Source of the DNA: Tenebrio molitor
Taxonomy: Eukaryota > Arthropoda > Insecta > Coleoptera > Tenebrionidae
NCBI RefSeq assembly: GCF_963966145.1
Contig: NC_091046.1
Span: forward strand, 8,742,001 to 8,806,000
DNA: 64,000 nucleotides
Reading direction: 5' to 3'
Part shown: positions 11,605-23,239 of the stretch, in pieces
How the letters are laid out: every line of letters begins with the position of its first letter
Numbering within the stretch: position 1 is the first letter of the stretch
Notes under the pieces: model-generated
Databases searched by the model: none
What the model was told of the DNA's origin: nothing
The model's input: only the letters and a program-made list of their open reading frames with translations
Translations under genes and position numbers: made by a program

Positions 11605-14600
11605 GGTTCAAAACACAAATGATTGATATCTAGTGATCTTCTGAAATTATGTACCTATGATAAGTAGGTACTTGGTTAACAAAAAGGGTTTCCTTGTTTC
11701 ATCTGTGAATGTGATGGCAAGGCCAAGAACTCACAGAACTTCAGAAGGAATGTCTAGTTAGAAATCAGCTGAAACTTGGTGGCAATATCTCTAGAAATTT
11801 TTACAGTTTTAAATGGAAATTTTGTTTTCATCATTTTCACTTGTTTTATGTGTCCAAATTAAAATGAATTTCAAAACTTAACCATCTTTTTATTAATTTA
11901 AATTCGCAACTAACTATAATTATTATTTGTACATTTTCTAGCAGTAGAAATTAAGAAAAAAATGTCTGAAGTTTGTTTTTATAATTTTCATCGTGAGATA
12001 AAATAGGTATGAAATTCAAAATTCTTTAATAATGGGGACAGTAATAATGTCTACTTACTTCTTCTTGGATAAATCCATTTTCTAACCCTATTAATTCATG
12101 ATCTTATTGTTGTTTACAACAAGTCACTATAATCATGTACATACCTAATCACATTGGGTGGAGATTTGTAAACAGTTAAAAAAATAATTTCTAATGAAAT
12201 ATTGCTGTCGACAGATTACCTATACCTAATGCGGGAATACCTACAAGTTTGTATTTACATACTTATAGTTTAAGTGATTTTACTAGATAGATAACTGAAG
12301 AGTGTTCAAAAAAGTTGGCGTCAAATAGCCTGGTACTTGCTTGCTTTTGTTTTCGTTGACGTATGGTGTAGTTTTATCACCTTGTCAAGTTATAGACGTC
12401 AAAAGTGATTTATTCAGCGAACAAGCAGTATTGTGAATTATTTCTTTTGGAAAAGCAGGTCATTTCAGAACTACTAACTAGCGAGATTTATCGTGGTGCT
12501 ACGTGATAGCTTTTAGTCTTTTACTTTAAATTAATGATTTAATTTACAAGAGGATAATGATCAATTATTTTGAACGCTCGTTACAATCATTATTAATGTG
12601 TAGGTACCTAATTAATGAACTCACTGTGCTAGATTTTTTGAATTAAACGTTAATTTGAAATACGTAATGCAGTTTACATTAAGAAATTAAAAATAACATT
12701 AGTTATAGTATAGTTAGTTGGTCTTCAGAGTCATTACCAGGAATACAGAAGTAGATACCTACATCTTTTTTTTAATTAACACATCTGTAGGTACCTATAA
12801 TTACATTTTTTTCCCTTAAATTTCTTAAAATATATGTAGCTTGTTAAAATGTAAACGTGTAATTTAATAATTATTGTGACCGTGTTTTTATCAGTTTATC
12901 AAACATAATTAAATAAATATTCTATAAGCCACACAGTCTCTACACTTAATTTAATCTGGCCCATTTTCTCTATGTTTTAATTGGAAAATTTGATTTACCT
13001 ACAAATATCCACTTGCATATTTCATTTTTTATCATGAAAAGAAAATACCAATTCGGCTCTTATCTTATGATTTAGGTTTGATGGTGTTTCCCAGAAGCAA
13101 TTCAAGAATTACATACTTCGTTCGGAAAATCAATTCTGAAAGGTGACAATTTAATTAAATTTCACTCTGCCAAATGCAAACTTTTATTGCTTAGTAAGTA
13201 CACCGCAAATTACCATGTCCTATTATTAAGTCCAATTTTTGTAAAATACCGAATTTATGAAGCTTTGTTGTTGCTTATTTTCTCTAAGATACTCGTAAGT
13301 CCCTCACAGTTATTGGCAACGATGTATTTTTACAGAATTGCACGATTTCACACTGAATAAATGAAGTTATAAAATGAATAAGTATGTACTACCCCGTATT
13401 TGTTAAACATGAACACAAATAATAATTTATCCTGAGGAATGTGTTGTCAGACAATCACAAATAAAATCGGTAATAATTAATTTACATTTTTACACTCTTA
13501 CAAGCAAACTTTGTTGTGTAATTACAATTTTAAATTCAGATTAGTTTCCATATCGGGCAATTCACCTGCTTATTTAGCACATAAATAGCGAAACAGATTA
13601 CAGGTACGTAGTGCAAAATGTAAACTTCTGCGACATATTTTATATTCTTGGACTACATTTACATACAGTAGTTGTAAATGAATATGATAATGTCGGTTGC
13701 TTCGACAGTTGTGTAACAAATAACAGCATAATTTAAATTTTTTGTCGAGAGTCACACTCAAATAAGCTCAGTTCCATATAATTAATTCTGTAATACTTTA
13801 CAGAGATAAATCTATTTTAGGAGACTATTTTCATAGAACTCCTCAAGTGAAACATAAAATAATTTTGATAATTAATTCCTGGGTAGATAGAGTTCCAAAA
13901 ATTACACATAAAATTGTGTTCAGCTCAATTGGGTGACCTCAGAGAGCCTTGATAATGTGTCTTCCAAAACAAATGCACTTGACAGATAAAGTCAAGTGAA
14001 GATATCTTTGACCATGTAACTATGTAAACATTTTTGTAAAATTCTGGTGCAGTAAAATACCTATTTCAAAATTGGCATATTTTGTTTTGTAAAATAATAG
14101 TTTTCGTGCATGTGCATTAAGTCCACGTTTACACACGCGAGCGCAGCAAGGAAATAAGGACTTTGTTAACTTGTTCTGTTGTTTATTTTAAGAAATTCGA
14201 TGGAAATCAATCAGTACTGTAAGAGGGGATGGTTCATCAATTTACACATTTGGTGTATCGAACTAAAGTACAGATGTTCTTTTTGTTGCTCCTAGAACAA
14301 TTCCTATTCCTCCATCACTACTATTTCATCGTCCACAAAAGTACTACAATAACACCTATAATTATGTAAACAAAAACTAATCTTTAAAAAACTGTTTCGA
14401 ATTATATGTATTTCATAGAAAATGAATGTAGCCACCACTGAAGTACCCGAGACAAGACATAAAGCACGGTAGTACCGACAAACATCAGGATTAATTTATG
14501 TTTTGTTTGGGCCCAACAACTATGTCATACTTTGAAAGTTAAATCGTGGTACCCAACTTTATCTTCTTGTTAACAAGTTATTAACTTATTACCAAAGTGT

Positions 14601-14860
14601 TAAGGGTTGAAACGTTAACGTACTACTACAGTATTTGGATAAATAGTCACAAAATATTCTTAGAACCTGTTGATCCGGGACTATTTATGCTGTCTACAAG
14701 TCTTAAAAACAGTGTGTGGTACTGACAGACCAAATGTTACATACTTTTGTTATTATGTGTAGTTGCAGCTGTCTGGTGGAAGTAAACATTTGTAGGTAGG
14801 TACCGCCGATTCTGGTACGGTACTGTTTTTGCTGTTAAAAAGGATACCGCAGTACCGCAG
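11605..14860. other. Long AT-rich non-coding stretch
   Basis: No gene is visible. It contains the diverged repeat fragment at 12417-12500 (partner at 1449-1535), TAGGTACCTA words near 12602 and 12790, and the 21-base word shared with 56838-56858 at 14127-14147. Otherwise nothing. Confidence 0.45.
14127..14147 (+). repeat. 21-bp word shared with 56838-56858
   Basis: The word beginning GTTTACACACGCGAGCGCAG is identical at both places over 21 bases, with unrelated flanks beyond a few bases. CG-rich words of the AGCGCAGCGA type also appear near 57070. It is probably a terminal fragment of a dispersed repeat family. Confidence 0.6.
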
Positions 14861-15540
14861 AGAGAACGATAGGTAAGATTGTTGTTACGTTTGGTGCAAC
14901 TTAGCTTACGGTCGAAAAATCTTAATAGTTGCGTTAATTAAAAGCGAGGCAAATTCAGCCTCTCAGAAATGGAGTTAAACCGTTCGTGCAGCGTCGGCTT
15001 CTCAGTTCATCGAACGGCCTAAACACGGGCAATCTGCAGAACGGCTCGCGATACGTGAGAAACTGAGATTAAAGCTGAGAAGTGGTGGTTCGCTATCCGT
15101 TGCGTTATGTTTACGTATGTAGGTTCTCATGAACGGTAATAAATAAGTTCGAGCGATAGCCGCGATAATCGTCATCCGATGGCAGCACCGTGCAACCGTC
15201 GCGGTTCCGTTTCACGGTGGGGGTAAGAGCGGTGTCGCAGAATGGGGGTATATCGTTTTTCTTCTTTACCTAGTTAGCGGAACCGCCGCTTAGCGTCGTA
15301 CGCTAGAACGACCTCAACAACTCGACACGCTCTCCAACTTGATAGAACATTGTCAGATGTGCGATCTACTTCATGCTCAAGTTTTAACATTAATCTTTGG
15401 AAGATTGATGAGCTTACCCGCGCGCTCGCCTCTCGACGACGATGCGCTGTTATTTCAGACGGGGTCGATGAAGAAATTGTTATCGCACGCCGGATGATCC
15501 TGAACGTGAAATGTTGACGCACGGTTTGTTGCTATGTTTG
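14860..15540. promoter_or_regulatory. Second GC-enriched block with candidate splice donors
   Basis: CpG frequency is raised relative to the flanks, though less than at 10 kb. A good donor (GCGG|GTAAGC) lies on the minus strand at 15412-15418. Another (GGGG|GTAAGA) lies on the plus strand near 15222. The minus-strand frame ending at that donor is open but short of recognisable content. It could be an alternative promoter with an untranslated first exon for a gene running left, or simply a conserved regulatory block. Confidence 0.28.
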
Positions 15541-15859
15541 TTGTGTTTTGGAAAGTAGGCAACCAAAAAAACGCCGAGTACCTGTGTTGCTAATACGTGT
15601 AGAAAAACTAATTCGACTGAGAGCTGCGTCTCGACTATTTCTTTTCCTATAAATTGGCAAATGAAGCATTCTAATGCGTCTCTTGTTAATGAAAATATGG
15701 ACGTGCTGAATAACTATAACAATTGTTTACTTGTTTAAATAAAATAATAAATAACATTATTTTTGAAGGAAATAACTTTGTTACAACCAATATTCACCTA
15801 AAATGTTTCTTGTCCGATTATAATTCTTTCTCGTTACTAGGTACATACATACTTATATA

Positions 15860-16740
15860 CAGTGTGGAAACTACTTATGGAATAAATTCAGTAATTTCAA
15901 AACTAAAGACATTTGTCGAAAACGCTGAAACAGGTCAATTTTTATTACTCATAGTGCTTATTTTAAGTTACTTCACTTGTTCATGACGTTATCCATTTTT
16001 GAGCTATTACGTCATCACCAATTTTTTTAAATGGCAACCCCCACTTTTTTGTCCTCTTACTGATAGACCTTCTTACTACCTAAACGATGAATAAAAAAAA
16101 TTGGTACCTTACATAACACTTTTTTTGAGAAAATGACAAATTTTACTTCAAAAATTTAATTTAATTTTGAATGTAAAAAATCTAATTGACCTCAAACAAA
16201 AACAAACAAACATCTAAGGTTAACAATAAAATGTAACGCAAATGTTGAAATTGCTCCCCGCCAACTATTTACCACTCACAGTGTAAACATTGTACACCGC
16301 GCTCAATAATGTTAGGGCTAATTTGTTCCATTTCAGCGCGAATTCTGTGTCGTAAATCTTCTAAATTGTTTGGTCTATTGTAGTAAATCCTCGATTTTAA
16401 ATAACCACATAGAAAAAAAATTAAATACATAAAAAATTAAATTAAAGTTTTGAAGTAAAATTTGTCATTTTCTCAAAAAAATGTTTATGTAAGTTAACAA
16501 ATTTTTTAATTCATGGTTTAGGTAGTACGCAGGTCTATCAGAAACAGAAAAAAAAAGTGGGGTTGTCATTTAAAAAAATTGGTGATGACGTCATAGCTCA
16601 AAAATGGATGACGTCATGAGCAAGTGAAGTAACTTAAAATAAGTATTACGAGAAATAAAAATTGACTTGTTTCAGCGTTTTCGACAAATGTCATTGGTAT
16701 TGAAATTATCGAATTTATTCCATAAGTAATTTCCACACTG
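15860..16740 (-). mobile_element. Tc1/mariner-type deletion derivative with ~300-bp TIRs
   Basis: CAGTGTGGAAACTACTTATG at the left end is mirrored at the right end, flanked by TA on both sides. The inverted arms run about 309 bases (to about 16168 and from about 16431) and are diverged by scattered substitutions and small indels. Between the arms lies a minus-strand relic of a transposase C-terminus. The rest of the transposase gene is missing, so the copy is non-autonomous. Confidence 0.9.
16232..16411 (-). pseudogene. Transposase C-terminal relic (DDE type, insect Tc1-like)
   Basis: Read on the minus strand, the frame gives CGYLKSRIYYNRPNNLEDLR followed by HRIRAEMEQISPNIIERGVQ. Then come a TGG-TAA stop and the tail GGEQFQHL. 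This matches the usual ending of insect Tc1-like DDE transposases: the W-G-Y-L-K segment, the NRPNNLEDL segment, and a QHL/EHL tail. The catalytic triad and DNA-binding domains are absent, and a stop interrupts the tail. It is a dead fragment left by internal deletion. Family assignment is by memory of the motif pattern. Confidence 0.75.
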
Positions 16741-16963
16741 TATAAAGAAAACTACTGTCAAGAATGCAAAAAAATTAAAATCAAATTGGTGCCTATAAAC
16801 ATTTTTGGATCGTACCTATTTATTTCACCAAATTGCTGGTGTTTATTGTTTTTATTTGAATTTAAATTAAAAACAGGTATGACATTCTATGACAAAAATG
16901 TTAAATCTATGTTTTACATATTTTTTAAAATATTACAAAATCTACTTTATAAATACATACATA

Positions 16964-17418
16964 CAGGATTATTCACGTAAGATGACGAGCCTAACCAGGT
17001 AAAAATGCAACCCAAAAGACAATTCACAAAGCAATCTCGATCCCTATTACATTATCCGGCATTATCATAATGCAGATAAAACAAATGCAGTTTTCAACGT
17101 CAACCTAATAAATGTCAAGTTCTGACAGAAAAATACCTCTCTCAACAAATTATGATTTAATAATAATAATAAGCAATTAAAATCACAAAAATAATGAGTA
17201 AGTAGGATCATATCGGTTCTGTCATCGTTCGAAAACCTTTTCAAATACTAAATATGAACGAAAAATGCAATGACAGATATATCTTTCAAATTAATAGAAT
17301 ACCTACTTGGATTCCTGATTTAATTTTTAAATACTAAAACACAATGAATGCTTTGTAAAGTGTATTTTGGGTTGCATTTTTATCTGGTCAGGCTCATCAT
17401 CTTACGTGAATAACCCTG
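16964..17418. mobile_element. MITE, TA|CAGG(G)TTATTCACGTAAGATGA ends
   Basis: TA dinucleotides at 16962-16963 and 17419-17420 flank inverted ends of about 55 bases. The shared words are TATTCACGTAAGATGA and AAAATGCAACCCAAAA. There is no coding remnant. The TA target and CAGG start fit Tc1/mariner-type MITEs. Confidence 0.88.
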
Positions 17419-17467
17419 TATGTACTTAATCGTCAACACGAATATTTAATATTTCAACTGTAAAATA

Positions 17468-18388
17468 GACGGTCTCTCAGAAGTGGCAGACCAAAATGAA
17501 CTAGGCAAAAATGAATAGGGAATTTTTCCTATTTTAATTTTTTATAAATACCGTTTAAAATTTGTAATGAAATGTGTTACAAATATATTAATTAATTAAA
17601 TGTAATGTTTCAAGTACTTGTAACATTTTAAATTTATCTTGTGTTGAAGAATACGTGGGAGGATTGGGGCAATTATTATGCTTTCCAAGAAAAATTGTGG
17701 AATTCCCTATTCATTTTTGCCTAATTTAATACGATGAATTAATCATCTTCTGGGAATAATAGGAAAAATGTTCAAAAAAATATATCTTAAATAGTGATTA
17801 GGAAAGAAGCAATTTAAACTGACTAATCCTGTTGTTGATTACCTATACCTATAGATTAGTTTTCCTGCTTTATTTGTAACTATGGACGTATTTCAAATGA
17901 TGCATTATTCATTGTTGGGTATCCGCATTGTTTGTGCAATGACGGGTTTTCAGGTTATAGTATTTGACATAAAAACTTTTGACCACACAAACGACAATTT
18001 ATTTAAGAGTAACAAAAGACACCAAACTCAATACTCCTGAGCAGCAACTGTGGCACTCTCATCACACTGTCCATATGTATAAGACAAACATATCAAAATA
18101 TTCTGAAGAAGTAAACATTGAGCGTTTTTAATGAGTTTTGTAATAGTCAGAAATAATTTATTATCACATAATATTCAATTATTATGTCTTTGCAACAATC
18201 AAATTTGTTTCGATAGTGACTAATATAATTTTTTAAGGTAATTTTATATCTATACGCGATTGGTCAATTAAAAACGTTCTTATTTTAAAATCCAGTGAGG
18301 ATGGATTTTTAAAACTATTTTTCCTATTATTCCCAGAAGATAACGATTTCACCGTATTATTTTGGTCCGCCAGTTCTGATAGACCCTC
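17468..18388. mobile_element. MITE, TA|GAGGGTCTATCAGAA ends, interrupted by another MITE
   Basis: The left end GACGGTCTCTCAGAAGTGGC mirrors the right end (reverse GAGGGTCTATCAGAACTGGC). The homology resumes beyond the nested insertion with ATCTTCTGGGAATAATAGG. TA flanks both sides. Without the nested 218-bp MITE and its TA duplication it is about 700 bp. It is non-coding and probably mariner-type. Confidence 0.85.
17504..17721. mobile_element. Nested MITE, TA|GGCAAAAATGAATAGGG ends
   Basis: Inverted ends of about 22 bases (GGCAAAAATGAATAGGGAAT) are flanked by TA at 17502-17503 and 17722-17723. It sits inside the left inverted arm of the surrounding element and splits its pairing, so it is younger. 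It is non-coding. Confidence 0.9.
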
Positions 18389-18454
18389 TATATTCCACGT
18401 ACCTAAAACAACATTTGAAAATCACTTAATGCACACAAAAAAAGAAACAATATA

Positions 18455-18850
18455 CAGCCTGTTCCAAAACTGCCTCCCCATAGAAAACCGCAAAAGAGAC
18501 TATCCAAGATGACCAAAATAAGTTTACCTGTAGCTCACATAATCGAGTTATAAAGTTTTCAATTTCCCAATTCTAGAAGCTCATCCTCAGGTATTACTAA
18601 AAAATCGGACAAATTGCTAGACAGCAAAAATAATTATTGATGTCGCAACAATCAGCGAATTTTGACTTCGAAACGGCGACGCAAAATTTCTGTCATCCTA
18701 CCTTGATGGTGCTCACCTCTGATTGATCAAGTTTAGGATATCTTTTCTCGATTATCGCTTGAGATAGAACTTTTTTTCTTTAAAATTCAAATTATCACAT
18801 TTACTCAAATACTTCCTTCTTTCTCTGGGGAGGCAGATCTAGGCGCCCTG
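18455..18850. mobile_element. MITE, CAGCCTGTTCC... / ...GGCGCCCTG ends
   Basis: The ends share an inverted CTGCCTCCCCA(T/G)AGA block within about 30 bases and CAG.CTG/CAGGGCG termini. TATA stands on both sides, so TA or TATA is the likely target. It is non-coding. Confidence 0.78.
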
Positions 18851-19133
18851 TATAATTTAAAATAATTGAACAATTGAAACAGGTTTGTCAAATTTATATA
18901 ATTTTAATAGAAATTAGGCGAATGAGGCTATACAGTGTAAAAAAATGTAAAATTAATGAATTATTGAAATAAAATGAAAATGTTTTTTCGGTGAAATGTC
19001 AATAAGAGGATGGATGTTGTGAACTAAGTGGCAGTTTATGGTAATTTAGAAACTTCTCTTATATTAGGGTGTCCAGAAAGTATAGAGCGTTTTTTAGAAA
19101 AATAGATAAAAATAAATAAATATCTATTATGTA

Positions 19134-20072
19134 GGGTAATTCCGGGGGAGTTGCCCCAGCGGGAGAGATGGCAAAAGGCTTAAACTCGGCTATGTATTAA
19201 CAGATATGGCTGCATGTGTTACAGGTGATTAGTTAGTTTGACGTGACAATAAGTTGCGGTGTGTGGTGTGGAAAAATCCTCAAGTAAGGTAAGTTATCAT
19301 GTTTACTGCTTTGTAAGTAGGCTTGAAAATATGTATTTGGATACTGACTCTAAAGCTTCTATTTTGTCAATGCATTTAGGTAGAGTGGTAATGTTTTTGA
19401 CATTTAAGAAGCAAATGTAAGGTTATGTAACGGGCTATATTTCAATGCATTAGGACGCATAGTTTCTTTAATGTAAGGTGGGGCATCACACCCGTTCTTT
19501 GGGATAGATGGCACAACGTAACTCGGGTGAGATGGCTTACGATATGCACTAATATTCAGAAATATGATCATAAATATGTTTGTGATATGGGAGACATACC
19601 TAATATTTATTTTCATGTTTTTGCTTCAGATGCCAACCAAATACATAAGAAAATCAGGTTCGACCAGAGGTTCCTGGTCGGAAGATGCCCTTCAACGTGC
19701 AATAGGAGCAATAAGAAATAACATGGGAATAAATGTGTTTAGCTTCTAAAACATTCAAATTCCTTCAAGGACATTATGGAAAGCATTGCCGTAAGATGCC
19801 GTAAGACATTTTTGTATGCTCCTGTTTATACCAAACAATTGAATTTAGTTTGTGCCATCTATCCCTGACAGGTTGGGATAGATGGCAAAATACATTTTTT
19901 TTAAATTGATTTATTTTTTTGTTATATGAGTTATAGTTTAACTTGTTTGTATTGGTAAACTTTAAATAAACGTTACTCCATCCACTACATCGCTTTTTTT
20001 GGATATAAAAATTAAACATTTTCGAAAAAAATATATTTTTCCAATTGTGGGGCATCTCTCCCGGACTTACCC
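19134..20072 (+). mobile_element. Nested pogo/Tigger-like derivative, TA|GGGTAATTCCGGGG ends
   Basis: The left end GGGTAATTCCGGGGGAG and right end CTCCCGGACTTACCC are inverted, with TA on each side (19132-19133 and 20073-20074). Subterminal words of the GGGANAGATGGCA type recur several times (about 19160, 19501, 19871, 20050), as transposase-binding repeats often do. A plus-strand exon of a psq-type DNA-binding domain survives. The catalytic part is gone, so the copy is non-autonomous. Confidence 0.85.
19630..19749 (+). pseudogene. psq-type HTH N-terminus of a pogo/Tigger-like transposase
   Basis: A 39-codon frame starts at an ATG directly after TTTTGCTTCAG, which resembles a splice acceptor. 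It begins MPTKYIRKSGSTRG and continues SWSEDALQRAIGAIRNNMGI. The pattern basic-start, W-S-E-x-A-L, A-I-x-A-I/V fits the first helices of a Pipsqueak/CENP-B type helix-turn-helix, common at the N-terminus of insect pogo-like transposases. The frame then stops after NVFSF, before the recognition helix would be complete. No DDE domain follows. It is a truncated, non-functional remnant. Confidence 0.7.
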
Positions 20073-20094
20073 TACTTAAAAAATTAAACTAAAT

Positions 20095-20345
20095 ACATAT
20101 TCGTCGTTATTGTCAATGACTTCCGACCATCTTTGTCCCAAAAGCTCAATTCCACAACGATAGACGTCCCGAACGATTCTGATCTTTAAGACCACTTTAA
20201 GACCCACTCAGAAATTTCGCAAACCATCGCCGCCGACAAGTAGACTCTTTTACCGTCCCCGCACCTTCAATTCTGCATGTATTTCTTGTGGCTACTGCCG
20301 CTGAATGTCCACATTTAAACTGATATAACATTAAATTACGTTTTT
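20095..20345 (-). pseudogene. Mariner transposase relic, N-terminus fused to C-terminus
   Basis: On the minus strand the frame contains YQFKCGHSAAVATRN, then RRRWFAKFLSGS, a TAA stop, and LKDQNRSGR. This is the classic mariner N-terminal helix-turn-helix ending in the RSGR(P) motif. It is followed at once by GIELLGQRWSEVIDNNDEYV, the usual mariner C-terminal ending. The whole catalytic region (D,D34D) is missing between them. The gene is dead through internal deletion and a nonsense change. Confidence 0.8.
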
Positions 20346-20618
20346 CCATGTAAACAATCAATTACCAAAACGTAGCCAATTGAAAATTATTTAACTGAGA
20401 AACGTCAAATTGTTTATGGACAAGTGTACTTCATATTTTAAAAAACTAACAAAAATTACCATGATTTTACATTTAATATTTTATATCGTGAAACAAAACA
20501 CCACAAAAACGCTCAGAACTTTCTGGACACCCTAATACAAAGTGGCTACGAAAATTAGAGTCACTTTTCTTCATATTGCCAAGAGACGTCGCTTTTACAA
20601 AAAATTTGAGGATAAAAA

Positions 20619-20813
20619 ATGTTTAATGAAATGGCAACATCGAATTCAATATTTTGTGTAATTGTCACTATTTTAAACAATTGTCAATGTCACTGCCAAT
20701 TTAAAATTCTGAATTTTAATATTGAGCAGCGGATAACTATCATAAAATTGTATTATCCTGGTAAAGAAGGTCGTTTTGACAGAACAGCAGCTGTAAGAGC
20801 GCAGGATCATTAG
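20619..20813 (+). pseudogene. Possible transposase N-terminal fragment (DUF4817-like)
   Basis: The segment FNIEQRITIIKLYYPGKEG near the middle of this frame resembles the F-x-x-E-Q-R-x-x-I-x-x-Y-Y start of transposases common in beetle genomes. The upstream part of the frame is not similar. The match breaks down after about 35 residues. No terminal repeats were found around it. It could be chance similarity. Confidence 0.35.
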
Positions 20814-23239
20814 CGTGCAACATATTCTAATAGGCATTTAATTTTTAAGGTTTCTGTTATTAATAAATTACATCATTTTCTCATCATTTGATTGTTGTGT
20901 CTTGCAATACAAAAACACAATTCTTTAACAAACCAATTAAATTTTTATAATTTTGCTGCATTAAACTCCCTTTCATTCAAAATTAAATGTTAGATGCAGC
21001 CAATGTAAATGCACTTTACATGAAAAAAGTGTGGTAGAAGGCATTGTAGGTACAAAAAAAATATCCAAAACGTATCTAAGTAGAATTGTTAAATTTTTTT
21101 TGAAATGCCTTCTTAGCATTATTCAAATGACTGATAAATGATAAATGAGTTGTACAGTGTGAACATAAAGTTTGGCACAAAATTCATAATAGCGCTATGT
21201 GATGTTTTTAAGAAAATCGCTCGGACACGTCGATTTTATTTCGAAAAATACCATCCTGTGACGTGCAATTTATTTAAGTGACGTCATTGATTTTTGCGCA
21301 AATTAAAAAAATTCTTTCGTGGAATTGTCATGCCGAATACAACTCGATGGTACGAAATTGCGGGAAATTTTCTCCTCATTTTACTCATCTTTGTTTCTTA
21401 GACATTTTTCACTCATTCGCTACGCTCACTCGTGGTAAATTGTCGTCGAAACAAATACTCGTATAATGAGATCGAAAATTTCCGGCAATTTCGTATCCTC
21501 TCGTTGTTTTATTACTAATGATAGTTTTATTAGATTTGTTCACGCAAAATTTTCTGCAAGAATCAGCTGTACCTCCATGTACACTTCTATTAAAAAAAAA
21601 AGCGTACACGAATTGAGGGCTACTGTAACTGGGGATAAAATTAATTAATCGTTTCCAAGACAACGTATTATTGACATTTTGTATGTATGTCAAATGTGTG
21701 TTTTTCATAAATTTTTAAATTATTGTTAGATTGTTGAGAGTTGCCTTTTTCGATAAATTTGTGAATAAAAGTTTGAATTGTGTTTGTAGTAATTGGTAAT
21801 ACTGGTCTAATAAATAAGGCAAAACATTTATACACATTAAAATCTTTGAAGAATACATCGATCAAATCCAGCTATCATCACGGGTTTTGTTGCAGGTTTC
21901 TAAGTAACAACAATTAAAAGATAGGTTTACGATATGGCAATCTAGCTTCAAAATTTTGCTCACTACTTGTACGCATTTTTTTTGAATAGAAGTGTATATT
22001 CTTGTTGTTTCGATATGATAATTATTATTTTAAACAAAAATAAAAAAATCAGTTTAAATACCTGCGTCATTGCATTAATGTTGCTGTTGAAGACGTAGTT
22101 TGTGACAAAATCTTCAGGTAGTTGTAAAGCACAGAACAGTAACTGCAAACGATTAACTAACACTGTAATGAAGAAATTACACCGCTGCACACGTATGGTT
22201 TTAATAATAAAGTGCTTCGTAATAATCAACCATGCAGGTACTTAATAATGCGATAATAAGTGCTAATAACCTTATGGTCTACTACACTGTAGACTATTAT
22301 CTACTGTTTTAATTTCCAGTGTGTCAACTAATATGAAATATTAATACGCTATTGTCGTTGATGTTCACAACAGCATTCATTAATTTAACAAATGAAAAAT
22401 TTACAAAATGTTTAAAAACGTATTGTTTTGCTGCATTGTATCAATTAACAATAACATGAGTGCACGTGTTTCTGTTATGATTACTTATTAAAAATTTATT
22501 GTGTATTCATTAACCGAGTGAGTTGTAAAAATTAAAAGGGAAATGAAAATTGCTGTTAATAAGTGTGGTTGTTAATAGAGGAGACGTTTTATTTTAAATA
22601 AATTTCAACAAAAACATTAAAATTTCAGGAGAAAGTTAATTGATTATTCGATACTGGTCTTATTTGACTTGCTGAATTGGTGTATTTAGATTTTTGAAAC
22701 AATGGAAGAGAAAGTAAAGGAGAGGGAAAATAGACACATTGCAAAAAATTGGTCACACTGAATTGAGTCATCCTCGAACTATTATTAGAAGAAGTAGTTC
22801 TTGACTATTTTTCAAAAACAGAATATGTAATTGTCATTTAGTATTACAAAATTTATTTTTTTTAAATCTACTTATAGTAGTTCATTTACAAATATTCATG
22901 TAGGTACCTTTTCTATAATTGATTCAAAAAATTGATATTCACAGTTATCCATGCGTGAAGTGGGTCATTTTCCTACGTGTATTTTTTTTACATTGTTAGT
23001 ACTATAGTACCTACTATAGAAATTTTTTTGTACATAACAGTGTGTGAAATGCGATTTCACGCACATAACCTTTTCTGTTTTTCACTTCACGCACTGTTTT
23101 TTATTAGTTTTAGTTACCTAACAACATGGTCACTGGTTGATATACTTGAATTTTAAAATTTAGTTTTGAAAGCAATTATAGAAATAACATTTGTTGGCAT
23201 AGTGTAGACTCGAAAATGGAAATAAAAATACTTTCAAGA
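20814..23239. other. AT-rich non-coding stretch
   Basis: TACAGTGTGAACATAAAGTTTGGCAC at about 21155 looks like one end of a TIR element, but no partner end was found. GTGAAATGCGATTTCACGCAC near 23043 is a small palindrome. No gene is seen. Confidence 0.4.

Larger units (their letters stand above)
19064..20535 (-). mobile_element. Internally deleted mariner element, split by a pogo-like element
   Basis: The ends TTAGGGTGTCCAGAAAG are inverted and flanked by TA at 19062-19063 and 20536-20537. Removing the nested 939-bp insertion leaves about 530 bp. That remainder contains a minus-strand mariner transposase relic consisting of the N-terminal domain fused to the extreme C-terminus. The nested element lies between the relic and the left end. 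Confidence 0.9.

Noticed and set aside
21155..21185. TACAGTGTGAACATAAAGTTTGG as a transposon end
   Set aside because: No inverted partner found within several kb.
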